A stretch of 64,000 nucleotides of DNA, from the NCBI GenBank assembly GCA_964603985.1, contig CAZRXG010000002.1, forward strand, positions 1 to 64,000, written 5' to 3'. The DNA comes from CAZRXG01 sp964603985 (lineage in GTDB: Bacteria > Chloroflexota > Anaerolineae > Aggregatilineales > UBA3940). The translations under genes were made by a program, and so were the position numbers. The notes under the pieces are model-generated. The model saw only the letters and a list, made by a program, of their open reading frames with translations. It searched no databases and had not been told where the DNA came from. Positions 25,712-33,498 of the stretch are shown here, piece after piece. Each line of letters begins with the position of its first letter. The first letter of the stretch is position 1.

Positions 25712-26999
25712 CACGCAAACGGTCCAGATTGACGTACATCACATCACCCGCGTGGAGGGGCACGGCAACATCGTCGTTGACGTGCGCAACGGCGTGCTCG
25801 AACAGTGCGACCTGGAGATCGTCGAGGCACCACGTTTCTTCGAGGCCATGCTGCGCGGGCGACCGTATACGCAAGCCTCGCATCTGACCTCGCGCATCTG
25901 CGGCATTTGCGCCGTCACACACGCCACCGCTTCACTGCGCGCCACCGAGAAGGCGCTGGGCGTTGAACCCAGCGAGCAGACCGTGCTGCTGCGTAAGCTG
26001 AACCTGCACGGCGAAATGCTCGACAGCCACCTGCTGCACGTCTACATGCTGGTCGCGCCGGACTTCCTGGGCGCGGGCAGCGTGATCCCGCTGGCCGCGA
26101 GCGTGCCGGACGTGGTGCTGCGGGCGCTGCGCATGAAGAAGCTGGCCGGTGACATCTGCGCGATGGTCTGCGGGCGGCACACACACCCGGTTGCCATGGT
26201 GGTGGGCGGCTTTACCCACTACCCGACGAGCGACGAACTGCACGCCCTGGCCGAGCGGCTGGACGCGGCGCGGGCGGATGTGGACGCAACAGTTGAGCTT
26301 TTCCAGGGGCTGTCCATCCCCGACTTCGAGCGCGAAACCGAATACCTCGCGCTGCGCAAAGAGGACGAATACTGCTTCCTGGACGGCACCATCGCCAGCA
26401 GCGACGGCGGCGCGTGGCCGGTTGAGGAATACCGGGAGGTGACCAACGAGCACCAGGTGACACACTCGACGGCCAAACACGCCCGCAACCAGCGCGACTC
26501 GTACATGGTCGGCGCGCTGGCGCGCTTCAACGTCAACCACGACAAGCTGCATTCCAGGGCACAGGAGGCCGCCAGGGCGCTCAACCTGACACCTGGGTGC
26601 ACCAAACCCTACATGATCAGCGTGGCACAGGTGGTCGAGGTTGCCCACTGCGTCGAGGACGCCATCCAGATCGTCGACCAACTGCTTGAGCAGGGCATCG
26701 AGTGGGAAAAGCCGGTGCCACCTGCCAGCCTGTCAGGTGAGGGCGTGGGCGCGTGTGAGGCACCGCGCGGGACGCTGTATCACAATTACGTGATCCAGAA
26801 CGGCGTCGTCACCGGCGCGAACTGCATCATCCCCACCGCCCAGAACCTTGCCAACGTCGAGGGTGACATGCGCGCCCTGGTGCCGACGATACTGGACCAG
26901 ACGCCGGACGAGATCACGATGGCGCTGGAGATGCTGGTGCGCGCGTACGACCCGTGCATCTCGTGCTCGGCGCACATGCTGGATGTGAAATTTGTCTGA
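25701..26999 (+). CDS. hydA: Sulfhydrogenase/group 3b hydrogenase large subunit (alpha)
   Basis: A 432-residue catalytic subunit. ITRVEGHGN near the N-terminus, ligand motifs C67-G-I-C70 (SRICGICAVTHA) and DPC419-ISC422-SAH425. After His 425 only seven residues remain (MLDVKFV), the classical site where a maturation protease cuts. Together with hydBGD it forms a soluble NAD(P)-linked hydrogenase that can evolve or consume H2; Pyrococcus homologues also reduce sulfur. Overlaps hydD by 11 bases and the second protease by 8. Confidence 0.95.
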   Translation: MVVNTQTVQIDVHHITRVEGHGNIVVDVRNGVLEQCDLEIVEAPRFFEAMLRGRPYTQASHLTSRICGICAVTHATASLRATEKALGVEPSEQTVLLRKLNLHGEMLDSHLLHVYMLVAPDFLGAGSVIPLAASVPDVVLRALRMKKLAGDICAMVCGRHTHPVAMVVGGFTHYPTSDELHALAERLDAARADVDATVELFQGLSIPDFERETEYLALRKEDEYCFLDGTIASSDGGAWPVEEYREVTNEHQVTHSTAKHARNQRDSYMVGALARFNVNHDKLHSRAQEAARALNLTPGCTKPYMISVAQVVEVAHCVEDAIQIVDQLLEQGIEWEKPVPPASLSGEGVGACEAPRGTLYHNYVIQNGVVTGANCIIPTAQNLANVEGDMRALVPTILDQTPDEITMALEMLVRAYDPCISCSAHMLDVKFV

Positions 27000-27549
27000 T
27001 CGAGCCTGCCCTGCCGACTCGTCCCGCACCGGGGCGGGATTGAACACCACTTCCCAGGAAGCGACTCCTGCGGGGACGCTCGTCCTGGCGCTGGGCAATC
27101 CGCTGCGCGGCGACGACGGGGCCGGGGCGGCGATCCTGGAGGCGCTGGCCCGGTCGGAGTCCCTGCCCCAGGACGTGACACTGCTCGACGGTGGGGTGGC
27201 AGGGCTGGAGACGGCCCTGCTGATGCAAGGCCACCGGCGGGCGATCATCATCGACGCGGCGGAGATGGGACTCGCGCCGGGTGGGTGGGCACGCTTCACA
27301 CCGGAGGAAGTGGCTTTTCAGGCCGACGAGGTAGGTCTGGGCGGAACACTGCACAGCGCAGGGTTGGCCGAGGCGCTGGCGCTGGGCAGCACTCTGGAAA
27401 TCTTACCCCCTGAGATCGCGATCTACGGCGTGCAGCCGGCAGAAGTCGGCTGGTCGCCGGGGTTGAGCAACCCCGTGCAGAGGGCTGTTTCGCCGGTCTG
27501 CACGGCCATTTTAGAAGAGTTGTACAATACTGTGGACCAAAGGGGCTAG
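26992..27549 (+). CDS. [NiFe] hydrogenase maturation protease 2
   Basis: A 185-residue protein if the TTG at 26992 (overlapping hydA) is the start; a TTG at 27040 after GGGGCGGGA is an alternative and would remove 16 residues. Core blocks: LVLALGNPLRGDDGAGAAILE (nucleotide-free Rossmann-like start with the metal-binding Asp), LLDGGVAGLETALL, IIIDAAEMGLAPG, GTLHSAGLAEALAL with the metal-binding His, and IYGVQPAEVGWSPGLS. Probably processes the HydA tail, as it directly follows that gene. Different enough from protease 1 that each probably has its own target. Confidence 0.88.
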   Translation: MSDRACPADSSRTGAGLNTTSQEATPAGTLVLALGNPLRGDDGAGAAILEALARSESLPQDVTLLDGGVAGLETALLMQGHRRAIIIDAAEMGLAPGGWARFTPEEVAFQADEVGLGGTLHSAGLAEALALGSTLEILPPEIAIYGVQPAEVGWSPGLSNPVQRAVSPVCTAILEELYNTVDQRG

Positions 27550-27593
27550 TGACAAGCACTTTGCCCGCGATGGCGTAAAGAGGGACAAGAGCT

Positions 27594-27989
27594 ATGGCTA
27601 AGATACTGATCATTGACGACGATCCGGACATCGTGCTGGCCGTTCGGCTATGCCTGGAGGACGCAGGTCACGAGGTGTTGGAGGCGGGAAACGGCACGGA
27701 AGGGCTGGAGACAATCAAGACTGAGCGCCCCGATCTGATCATCCTGGACGTGATGATGGATACGACCACTGAGGGGTTCCAGCTATCGCTCAAGCTGCGT
27801 AGCCCTGACCCCACGTCGGAGTACGCAGAATTCAGCGACATCCCGATCCTGATGCTGACGTCGATCCACACCACGACGCCGCTGCGCTTCGGCCCGGACG
27901 AAGACTACCTGCCGGTCGATGAGTTCGTGGACAAGCCCATCGATCCCGACGACCTGGTCAAGAAGGTCAAGACGCTGCTGGGCAAATAG
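27594..27989 (+). CDS. Single-domain response regulator linked to the hydrogenase operon
   Basis: A 131-residue receiver-only protein. Phospho-acceptor Asp 52 (DLIILDVMMDTTTEGF), switch residues MLTS (87-90) and Lys 114 (VDKPI). The insertion around residues 57-82 (DTTTEGF ... SPDPTSEYAEFSDIP) makes the alpha3/alpha4 region longer than in CheY. No output domain. From general knowledge, receivers of this kind are found beside hydrogenase and heterodisulfide-reductase genes. Lies 44 bases after the protease gene and 52 before the kinase, so it is probably part of the same transcript. Confidence 0.88.
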   Translation: MAKILIIDDDPDIVLAVRLCLEDAGHEVLEAGNGTEGLETIKTERPDLIILDVMMDTTTEGFQLSLKLRSPDPTSEYAEFSDIPILMLTSIHTTTPLRFGPDEDYLPVDEFVDKPIDPDDLVKKVKTLLGK

Positions 27990-28041
27990 AAGGCCGGGCG
28001 TCTATTTCTCCAACAGTACAGGCAACCACGAGGGCGGGCGG

Positions 28042-29880
28042 ATGACCAAGCGATCACCCAAGCATACCCCGCTGGAAGTCTATCTCCTGTGCGACATTGC
28101 CAGCGGCAGCGCCCACCTGATTCGCACACGCTGGGTGGTGGGAGTACTGGTGCTGGCGGCGACGGCCTTTGCCACGCGCGTGCTGGGCCTGGATTTGCAG
28201 GAGGAGACACTGTACCTCACCGGTGCGTTCGTCCTGCTTTTCAACGGCGCGCTGGTCTGGGTCACACGACGGGCCTACACCCCCGACGCGATGTGCTGCC
28301 TGGTGCGCACACGCTGGATCGTCGCCCTGCAGGTGATGGTCGACTGGGCATCTCTGGCCGTGCTGGTGCACCTGACGGGCGGCGTTTGCAGCCCGGCCAC
28401 GCTCTTCATGCTGGCCCACGTACTGACGGTCTCCACGCTGCTGCCGGACTGGGCACCCTACTTTGCTGCCCTGGGGGTGGGGATGCTGGCGCTGATCATG
28501 GTGCTGGAGGCGACGGGGGTACTGCTCCACTACACCATTATACCCGCCCTTCCGCCAGACCTGTGCACCAACCCGATCCTGGTGGGGTCACAGATCCTGT
28601 CCATCGCGATCATGGCGCTGGCCATCATCTACCTGACGACCTCGACCTGGGTGCGCCTGCGCTGGCGTGAGCGCCGGATCGCCATCCTGCTGGAAACCAT
28701 ACAGGCCGCCTCCTCGACGTTCGACCTGCCTCAGGTGCTGGAGCATCTGACGCGTAGTGCTGCCGAGGCGCTCATGATGCCCAGCGCGTCGATCCACCTG
28801 CTGGACGAAACCGGCGAAGTGATGACGGTGGCCGCCGCGTATGGCCTCAGCCGGGAGTACCTGAACAAAAGGCCGGTTGAATTGTCGAAGAGCGATCTGG
28901 ACAGCGAAGTGCTGACCGAAGGCCCGGTGATCGTGCATACCACCGACGGCGATTCGCCCGTCCGGTTCCCTGAGCAGGCGGCCCGGGAGGGGTTCCAGAG
29001 CGTGCTGGCGGTGCCGATCACCGGCAGGGGCACCCCGCTCGGCGTGCTGCGCGTCTACTCGAAGCAGATATACCGCTTCACCGTGCCTGACGTTGACTTT
29101 GTATCGACGATTGCCCGCCAGGGTGCAACGGCGTTGGAGGACGCACTGGCCTACGAAAGCCTGCGAAAGGCCGACGAGGAACGTGCCCAGTTTGTACGCA
29201 TGGTGACACACGAACTACGCGCGCCTGTCGGCGGGGCACAGAGCCTGCTGCGCACGCTGCTACGCGGTCTGGCAGGCGAATTGAGCGAGCAGCAGCACGA
29301 CCTGCTGGCACGCCTTGAGGTGCGGCTCGACAATCTGCTGGCGCTGATCAACGACCTGCTAGCGATGGCAGCCAGCCGGACGGTCGACCTGGAACAACCA
29401 CTCAAGCGGGTGCCGCTTCAGCCGGTTCTCCAGCAGGTCGCCGACCGGCTGAGCATCGAGGCAGAGAGCAAGGACGTCACGCTGAGCGTCGACGCTCCCT
29501 TCGAGGTGCTGACCGTCCTGGCAACCGAGGAGGGCCTGGCCAGGGTATTGGGCAACCTGATCGGCAACGCGGTCAAGTACACGCCGTCGGGCGGGAAAGT
29601 GTGGGTGAAGGTGGTCGAGCGGCCCTCCGGGGTGGTCGTCACCGTGTCGGACACCGGCATCGGCATCCCTGAGGACTGCCTGCCGAACCTATGGAGGGAA
29701 TTCTACCGTGCCCGCAACGCTCGCCAGTCCGGGGTCGTGGGCACGGGGCTGGGACTGAGCATCGTCAAGCAACTGGTGGACCACTTCGGCGGCATGATCG
29801 GCGTTCGGAGCAAGGAAGGGAAAGGGTCAACCTTCAAGCTGACACTGCAACGGGCCGGGCCGGGCGACGATGCGCTGTAG
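28042..29880 (+). CDS. Membrane sensor histidine kinase with GAF domain
   Basis: A 612-residue kinase. About six membrane helices (residues 30-210) form an integral sensor without a large outside loop. A GAF domain (about 225-365) follows, then a dimerisation domain with MVTHELRAPVGG (His 390) and an ATPase domain (GNLIGNAVKYTPSGG, VSDTGIGIPEDC, GTGLGLSIVKQL). Likely partner of the preceding receiver. Possible signals are redox state or H2, judged only by place. The ATG at 28042 follows GAGGGCGGGCG; the longer frame starts inside the regulator gene. Confidence 0.9.
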   Translation: MTKRSPKHTPLEVYLLCDIASGSAHLIRTRWVVGVLVLAATAFATRVLGLDLQEETLYLTGAFVLLFNGALVWVTRRAYTPDAMCCLVRTRWIVALQVMVDWASLAVLVHLTGGVCSPATLFMLAHVLTVSTLLPDWAPYFAALGVGMLALIMVLEATGVLLHYTIIPALPPDLCTNPILVGSQILSIAIMALAIIYLTTSTWVRLRWRERRIAILLETIQAASSTFDLPQVLEHLTRSAAEALMMPSASIHLLDETGEVMTVAAAYGLSREYLNKRPVELSKSDLDSEVLTEGPVIVHTTDGDSPVRFPEQAAREGFQSVLAVPITGRGTPLGVLRVYSKQIYRFTVPDVDFVSTIARQGATALEDALAYESLRKADEERAQFVRMVTHELRAPVGGAQSLLRTLLRGLAGELSEQQHDLLARLEVRLDNLLALINDLLAMAASRTVDLEQPLKRVPLQPVLQQVADRLSIEAESKDVTLSVDAPFEVLTVLATEEGLARVLGNLIGNAVKYTPSGGKVWVKVVERPSGVVVTVSDTGIGIPEDCLPNLWREFYRARNARQSGVVGTGLGLSIVKQLVDHFGGMIGVRSKEGKGSTFKLTLQRAGPGDDAL

Positions 29881-29910
29881 AGACATGGGCCGGACAGAGC
29901 GACCTTTTCA

Positions 29911-30138
29911 GGAGAGACAAGTGATGGGCGGGGTTAGCAGTTACGCCCACATGCGGTCCCATCAATTTGCTTTCACCACTCATCACACAGGAGGTTGTTT
30001 GGCACTATCGACAGATTGAATCCTGGGCTCATGTCCCCGGACAGTGCAGGGTAAGCCCCGGCCTGCAATGACCTCCTCTCCGCACCGATCCGAGACATGA
30101 GCCTCATTTTATGCCTATACGACATAGAGGATCGAGAT
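29911..30138 (+). promoter_or_regulatory. Structured leader of the TauE/SafE gene
   Basis: Perfect complementary pairs visible: TGATGGG 29922-29928 with CCCATCA 29958-29964; TGCAGG 30045-30050 with CCTGCA 30062-30067; GGCTCATGTC 30026-30035 with GACATGAGCC 30094-30103 (10 bp); AGGAGGT 29989-29995 with ACCTCCT 30071-30077. The last two cross, so they are alternatives or a pseudoknot. One of them hides a Shine-Dalgarno-like sequence. This suggests a cis-regulatory RNA; no known riboswitch core was recognised. Confidence 0.45.
29924..30019 (+). other. Possible 31-codon leader ORF
   Basis: ATG at 29924 after AGGAGAGACAAGTG, stop TGA at 30017-30019. The C-terminal part reads HHTGGCLALSTD with one Cys codon. 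It lies inside the structured leader of the TauE/SafE gene and could couple translation to RNA folding. Coding status not shown. Confidence 0.3.
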
Positions 30139-30909
30139 ATGGTTACAGACAACACGCTTCTGAACATACTGCTTTTCACGCTGGTCGGGTTCGTTGCCCA
30201 GGTCATCGACGGCGCGCTGGGCATGGCGTACGGCGTCAGTTCTACCACGTTCCTGCTGAGCATCGGCGTGCCCCCGGCAATCGCCAGCGCGACCATCCAC
30301 ACTGCCGAGGTATTCACGACAGCCGCCTCCGGGTTCTCACACCTGAGGCTCGGCAACGTCAATAAGAGGCTGGTCGGCTCACTGCTGATCCCCGGCGTGA
30401 TCGGCGGCGTCGTCGGTGCGTACATCCTGACCAACATCCCGACCAACATCATCAAGCCGATCGTTTCGGCCTATCTGCTGGTCATGGGCGTGCTGATCCT
30501 GATCAAGGCTTTCAGGAAAGCGCCGGAGGCGACCGAGGAACCCAAACCCCTGCTGCTGGCCCTGGTGGGAGGATTCTTTGACGCGGTAGGTGGCGGCGGA
30601 TGGGGGCCTATCGTCACCTCGACGCTGGTTGCACGCGGGCACAACCCCCGCTTCACAATCGGCTCGGTGAACACGACGGAGTTCTTCGTCACGACCGCCG
30701 AGGCGATCACCTTCTCCGCCGTGATCGGCGCGCTTCTGCTCCAGAACTGGCCGGTGATCGTGGGCCTGCTCCTGGGTGGGGTCATCGCTGCGCCCCTGGC
30801 AGCGCTGGTATGCAAAAAACTCCCCGCCAAGACGCTGATGATCATGGTCGGCATTCTGATCACGCTGTTAAGCATCCGCACCATCTACCTGGCGCTGTTT
30901 GGGAAATAA
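30139..30909 (+). CDS. TauE/SafE-family sulfite/anion exporter
   Basis: A 256-residue membrane protein with about eight helices in two repeated halves. N-half: LVGFVAQVIDGALGMAYGVSST; C-half: LLALVGGFFDAVGGGGWGPIVTS, the duplicated signature of the TauE/SafE (DUF81) family. Members export sulfite, sulfoacetate or other small organosulfur anions; the substrate cannot be read from sequence. ATG at 30139 after GAGGATCGAG; an upstream ATG at 30097 in frame falls inside the 10-bp stem of the leader and is less likely. Confidence 0.9.
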   Translation: MVTDNTLLNILLFTLVGFVAQVIDGALGMAYGVSSTTFLLSIGVPPAIASATIHTAEVFTTAASGFSHLRLGNVNKRLVGSLLIPGVIGGVVGAYILTNIPTNIIKPIVSAYLLVMGVLILIKAFRKAPEATEEPKPLLLALVGGFFDAVGGGGWGPIVTSTLVARGHNPRFTIGSVNTTEFFVTTAEAITFSAVIGALLLQNWPVIVGLLLGGVIAAPLAALVCKKLPAKTLMIMVGILITLLSIRTIYLALFGK

Positions 30910-30971
30910 ACGGCCCCAGAGCGTAAGAAACAACTGCGGGCAAAACCTGGGGGGGAGGGCCTTAAGGAGGC

Positions 30972-31122
30972 ACCGACCGGGGCCGTGACGACACAGTAAG
31001 AGCATTCGGGCCGCCGCCCGACAGGTTTACGGTGGCCCCCGCTTCGGTCTGTCACGGCGAAGCGCCTGCATGATCCCCCGCTGCCATAGCCGCCTTACCT
31101 TCCCCCGGCGGCTTCTTTTTTT
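30972..31122 (+). ncRNA. Candidate structured RNA with H-type pseudoknot and terminator
   Basis: Helix A: ACCGA-c-CGGGG (30972-30982) with CCCCG-ct-TCGGT (31037-31048), 10 pairs. Helix B: CCGTGAC (30983-30989) with GTCACGG (31051-31057), 7 pairs; A and B interlock as a pseudoknot. Helix C: GCCGCCG (31010-31016) with CGGTGGC (31030-31036) inside the loop, one G-U. A competing hairpin CGCTTCG/CGAAGCG (31040-31046/31058-31064) excludes A. A strong terminator follows (31089-31122). It may be an attenuator for the WD40 gene or a free small RNA. Confidence 0.4.
31089..31122 (+). terminator. Intrinsic terminator
   Basis: GCCGCC (31089-31094) and GGCGGC (31107-31112) form the stem, followed by TTCTTTTTTT. 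It ends either the tauE transcript or the candidate RNA before the WD40 gene. Confidence 0.85.
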
Positions 31123-31218
31123 CCATTCTGGCGCTGGCGCAGCGTCCGGTTTGACGGATACGTCCTGTGCACGGCATACTTGCCGCAGCGTGATCTTCTG
31201 CAAACAGGAGCGTATTCC

Positions 31219-32124
31219 ATGACCAATGATCCGCACGAGCTCGTCACACTGGCCGGGCATGGCAGCGACGTGCTGTCGGTCGCCATCGCGCCGGACGGCA
31301 GCCTGCTGGCCTCCGCCTCGCGCGACCGCACGATAAAATTATGGGCACTGCCGGAGGGCCACCCGGTCACGACGCTGGCCGGGCATCGCGGGCCGGTGCA
31401 CGATGCGGCGTTCTCGCCGGATGGGAGATGGCTGGCGTCGGCATCGGGCGACATGCGCGTCATGGTTTGGGCGGTGCCGGGCGGTGACGAGCTACTCAGG
31501 CTGGAGGGACACCTGGGCGCAGTCGAGGCGGTGGCGTGGTCGCCGGACGGCGGGCGGCTGGCGTGCGGCTGGAACATGTGGAGCTACGGGCACGTCACGC
31601 TGTGGGAGGTGGACATGCCACAGAAGGCCGCCGGGCAGATCGCGACGCTGCGCACCGGTCACGGGCAGCCGGTGTTTGGCCTGACCTACGCACCGGACAG
31701 GACACTGGTGGGCGCGCTCGCAGCGGGGTTCATAAAAATTTGGGTGGGCGAGACGGAGACGGCCACGATCAGGGGACACGGTGAGGCGGTGCGCGCGGTG
31801 GCGTTCTCGCCCGACGGGACGCTGCTGGCAAGCGGGGCCTCCGACGAGACGGTCAAGCTGTGGACAGTCTCGGATGGCGAGCACGTCGCGACGCTGAAGG
31901 GGCACACCGGCGCGGTGCACTGCGTGGCGTGGTCGCCGGACGGGACGCTGATCGCGTCAGCAGGGGGCGACGGGGCGATCCGGCTGTGGAACGTGGCAGA
32001 CCGGCAGGCGGTCGCGTCGCTGGCGGGGCAGGGCGGGCCGGTGCGCGCGGTGGCGTGGTCGCCGGACGGCAGGCTGCTGGCATCGGGATCGAGCGATGGG
32101 GCGATCCGGCTGTGGGCGCGTTGA
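31219..32124 (+). CDS. WD40-repeat protein
   Basis: A 301-residue protein that is almost wholly a seven-bladed WD40 propeller. Blades carry GH at the start, SPDG in the turn and (I/V)(K/R)(L/V)W at the end: TLAGHGSDVLSVAIAPDG, TLAGHRGPVHDAAFSPDG, RLEGHLGAVEAVAWSPDG, and so on, with some variation in blades 4 and 5. No signal peptide or enzymatic domain, so it is a cytoplasmic scaffold of unknown partner. ATG at 31219, preceded by CAGGAG. The last blades are more alike at DNA level than the first, which suggests recent blade duplication. Confidence 0.9.
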   Translation: MTNDPHELVTLAGHGSDVLSVAIAPDGSLLASASRDRTIKLWALPEGHPVTTLAGHRGPVHDAAFSPDGRWLASASGDMRVMVWAVPGGDELLRLEGHLGAVEAVAWSPDGGRLACGWNMWSYGHVTLWEVDMPQKAAGQIATLRTGHGQPVFGLTYAPDRTLVGALAAGFIKIWVGETETATIRGHGEAVRAVAFSPDGTLLASGASDETVKLWTVSDGEHVATLKGHTGAVHCVAWSPDGTLIASAGGDGAIRLWNVADRQAVASLAGQGGPVRAVAWSPDGRLLASGSSDGAIRLWAR

Positions 32125-32276
32125 CACACCCCGGTGGGGATGTTAGACTGCGTGTATGCGAAAAACCTGCCCGATGCCGCACTTGAACGGCACGGCTATC
32201 GCGCGGATTTTGATAATGGCCTGCCAGAGCCAACTCTGGCCCTGTGTTTACAGTTGAGCAAAGTGAGGGCGGTACT

Positions 32277-33437
32277 ATGATCTTCAAACGTGAAGATATC
32301 GAGCAGCGCGAGCGTGAGACGCTGGCCCCCTATGCCATGAAGAGCGCCGACTCGAAAGGCCGCGAATACAAAGAGGTGGAGCCGGTTCACCGGTCGGTCT
32401 TTCAGCGCGACCGCGACCGGGTGCTGCATACGACAGCCTTCCGGCGACTGGAGCACAAGACGCAGGTTTTCGTCACCTATGAGGGCGACTACTACCGGAC
32501 GCGCCTGACACACACGCTCGAGGTGGCGCAGATCGGGCGGACCATCGCGCGCATCCTGGGCGCAAACGAAGATCTGGTGGAGGCGATCTGCCTGGCGCAC
32601 GACATCGGACACCCGCCTTTCGGGCACTCCGGTGAGATGGTGCTGTCCGCGCTGATGGAGGAACACGGCGGCTTCGATCACAACCAGCAGGCTCTACGGA
32701 TCGTGACATTTCTGGAGCGCCGCTACATCGACTTTCCGGGGCTGAACCTGTGCTACGAGACGCGCGAGGGCATCGTCAAGCACGAGACCGAATACGACAT
32801 CAGCCAGGTCGGCGCGGAATACGAGCCGGGCAAGCGTGCCAACCTGGAAGCACAGATCGCCAATGTGGCCGACGAACTGGCCTACACGGCCCACGACCTC
32901 GACGACGGGCTGTACGCCGGGTTGATCGCGCCGCCGCAGCTTGACGGGCTGGGGTTGTGGGAGCTGGGCGGGGAAGAGATCGGCTTCAAGACGGAGACCT
33001 TTGACGAGATGGACCGTCACCGGTTGGTCAGGCGACTGATCGGCATCCTGGTGCGGGACGTAAGCAACGCGACCAACAAACGACTCGCGGAAGCCAACCT
33101 GCAGTCTGTCGAGGAGCTGCAGCGGCTGCCGGACACCGTGATCGGCCACAGCGACGAGTTTGCCGTCATGGTGCGCGAACTCAAAGATTTTCTTTACGCG
33201 AACATGTACAGCCACTACCGGGTGATACGGATGGCGAAAAAGGCGGGGCGCTTCATCACCGAATTGTTCCACGCCTACATGAAAGAGCCGGCCCAACTCC
33301 CGGATACGACGCAGGCTCGCCTGGAGGGCGGGAACGGCACGCTGGCCCAGGTGGTGTGCGACTACATCGCCGGGATGACCGACCGGTATGCCCTGCTGGA
33401 GTACCAGAAGCTTTTTGACCCCTTCGCCCACACGTAA
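32277..33437 (+). CDS. dgt: Deoxyguanosinetriphosphate triphosphohydrolase-like protein
   Basis: A 386-residue HD-domain hydrolase. Metal ligands: His 79 (TRLTHTLEV) and His 108-Asp 109 (LAHDIGHPPFGHSGE), with a further ligand in the VADELAYTAHDLDD block. R-R-L-E-H-K-T-Q-V near residue 57 is typical of the family. Cleaves dNTPs, in the first place dGTP, to nucleoside and triphosphate, and so controls dNTP pools. ATG at 32277 after GAGGGCGG. A short hairpin GCCAGAG-ccaa-CTCTGGC lies 40 bases upstream. Confidence 0.93.
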   Translation: MIFKREDIEQRERETLAPYAMKSADSKGREYKEVEPVHRSVFQRDRDRVLHTTAFRRLEHKTQVFVTYEGDYYRTRLTHTLEVAQIGRTIARILGANEDLVEAICLAHDIGHPPFGHSGEMVLSALMEEHGGFDHNQQALRIVTFLERRYIDFPGLNLCYETREGIVKHETEYDISQVGAEYEPGKRANLEAQIANVADELAYTAHDLDDGLYAGLIAPPQLDGLGLWELGGEEIGFKTETFDEMDRHRLVRRLIGILVRDVSNATNKRLAEANLQSVEELQRLPDTVIGHSDEFAVMVRELKDFLYANMYSHYRVIRMAKKAGRFITELFHAYMKEPAQLPDTTQARLEGGNGTLAQVVCDYIAGMTDRYALLEYQKLFDPFAHT

Positions 33438-33498
33438 TGTTCAAGCGGCTTGACAGTCCGGCAAATTCTGGTATGGTATCGGCTCCGGTACCGGGTGA

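Noticed and set aside
30935..30990. c-di-GMP or ZTP riboswitch before the WD40 gene
   Set aside because: GGGCAAAACC and CGTGAC resemble parts of these aptamers, but the remaining conserved positions and helix order do not fit.
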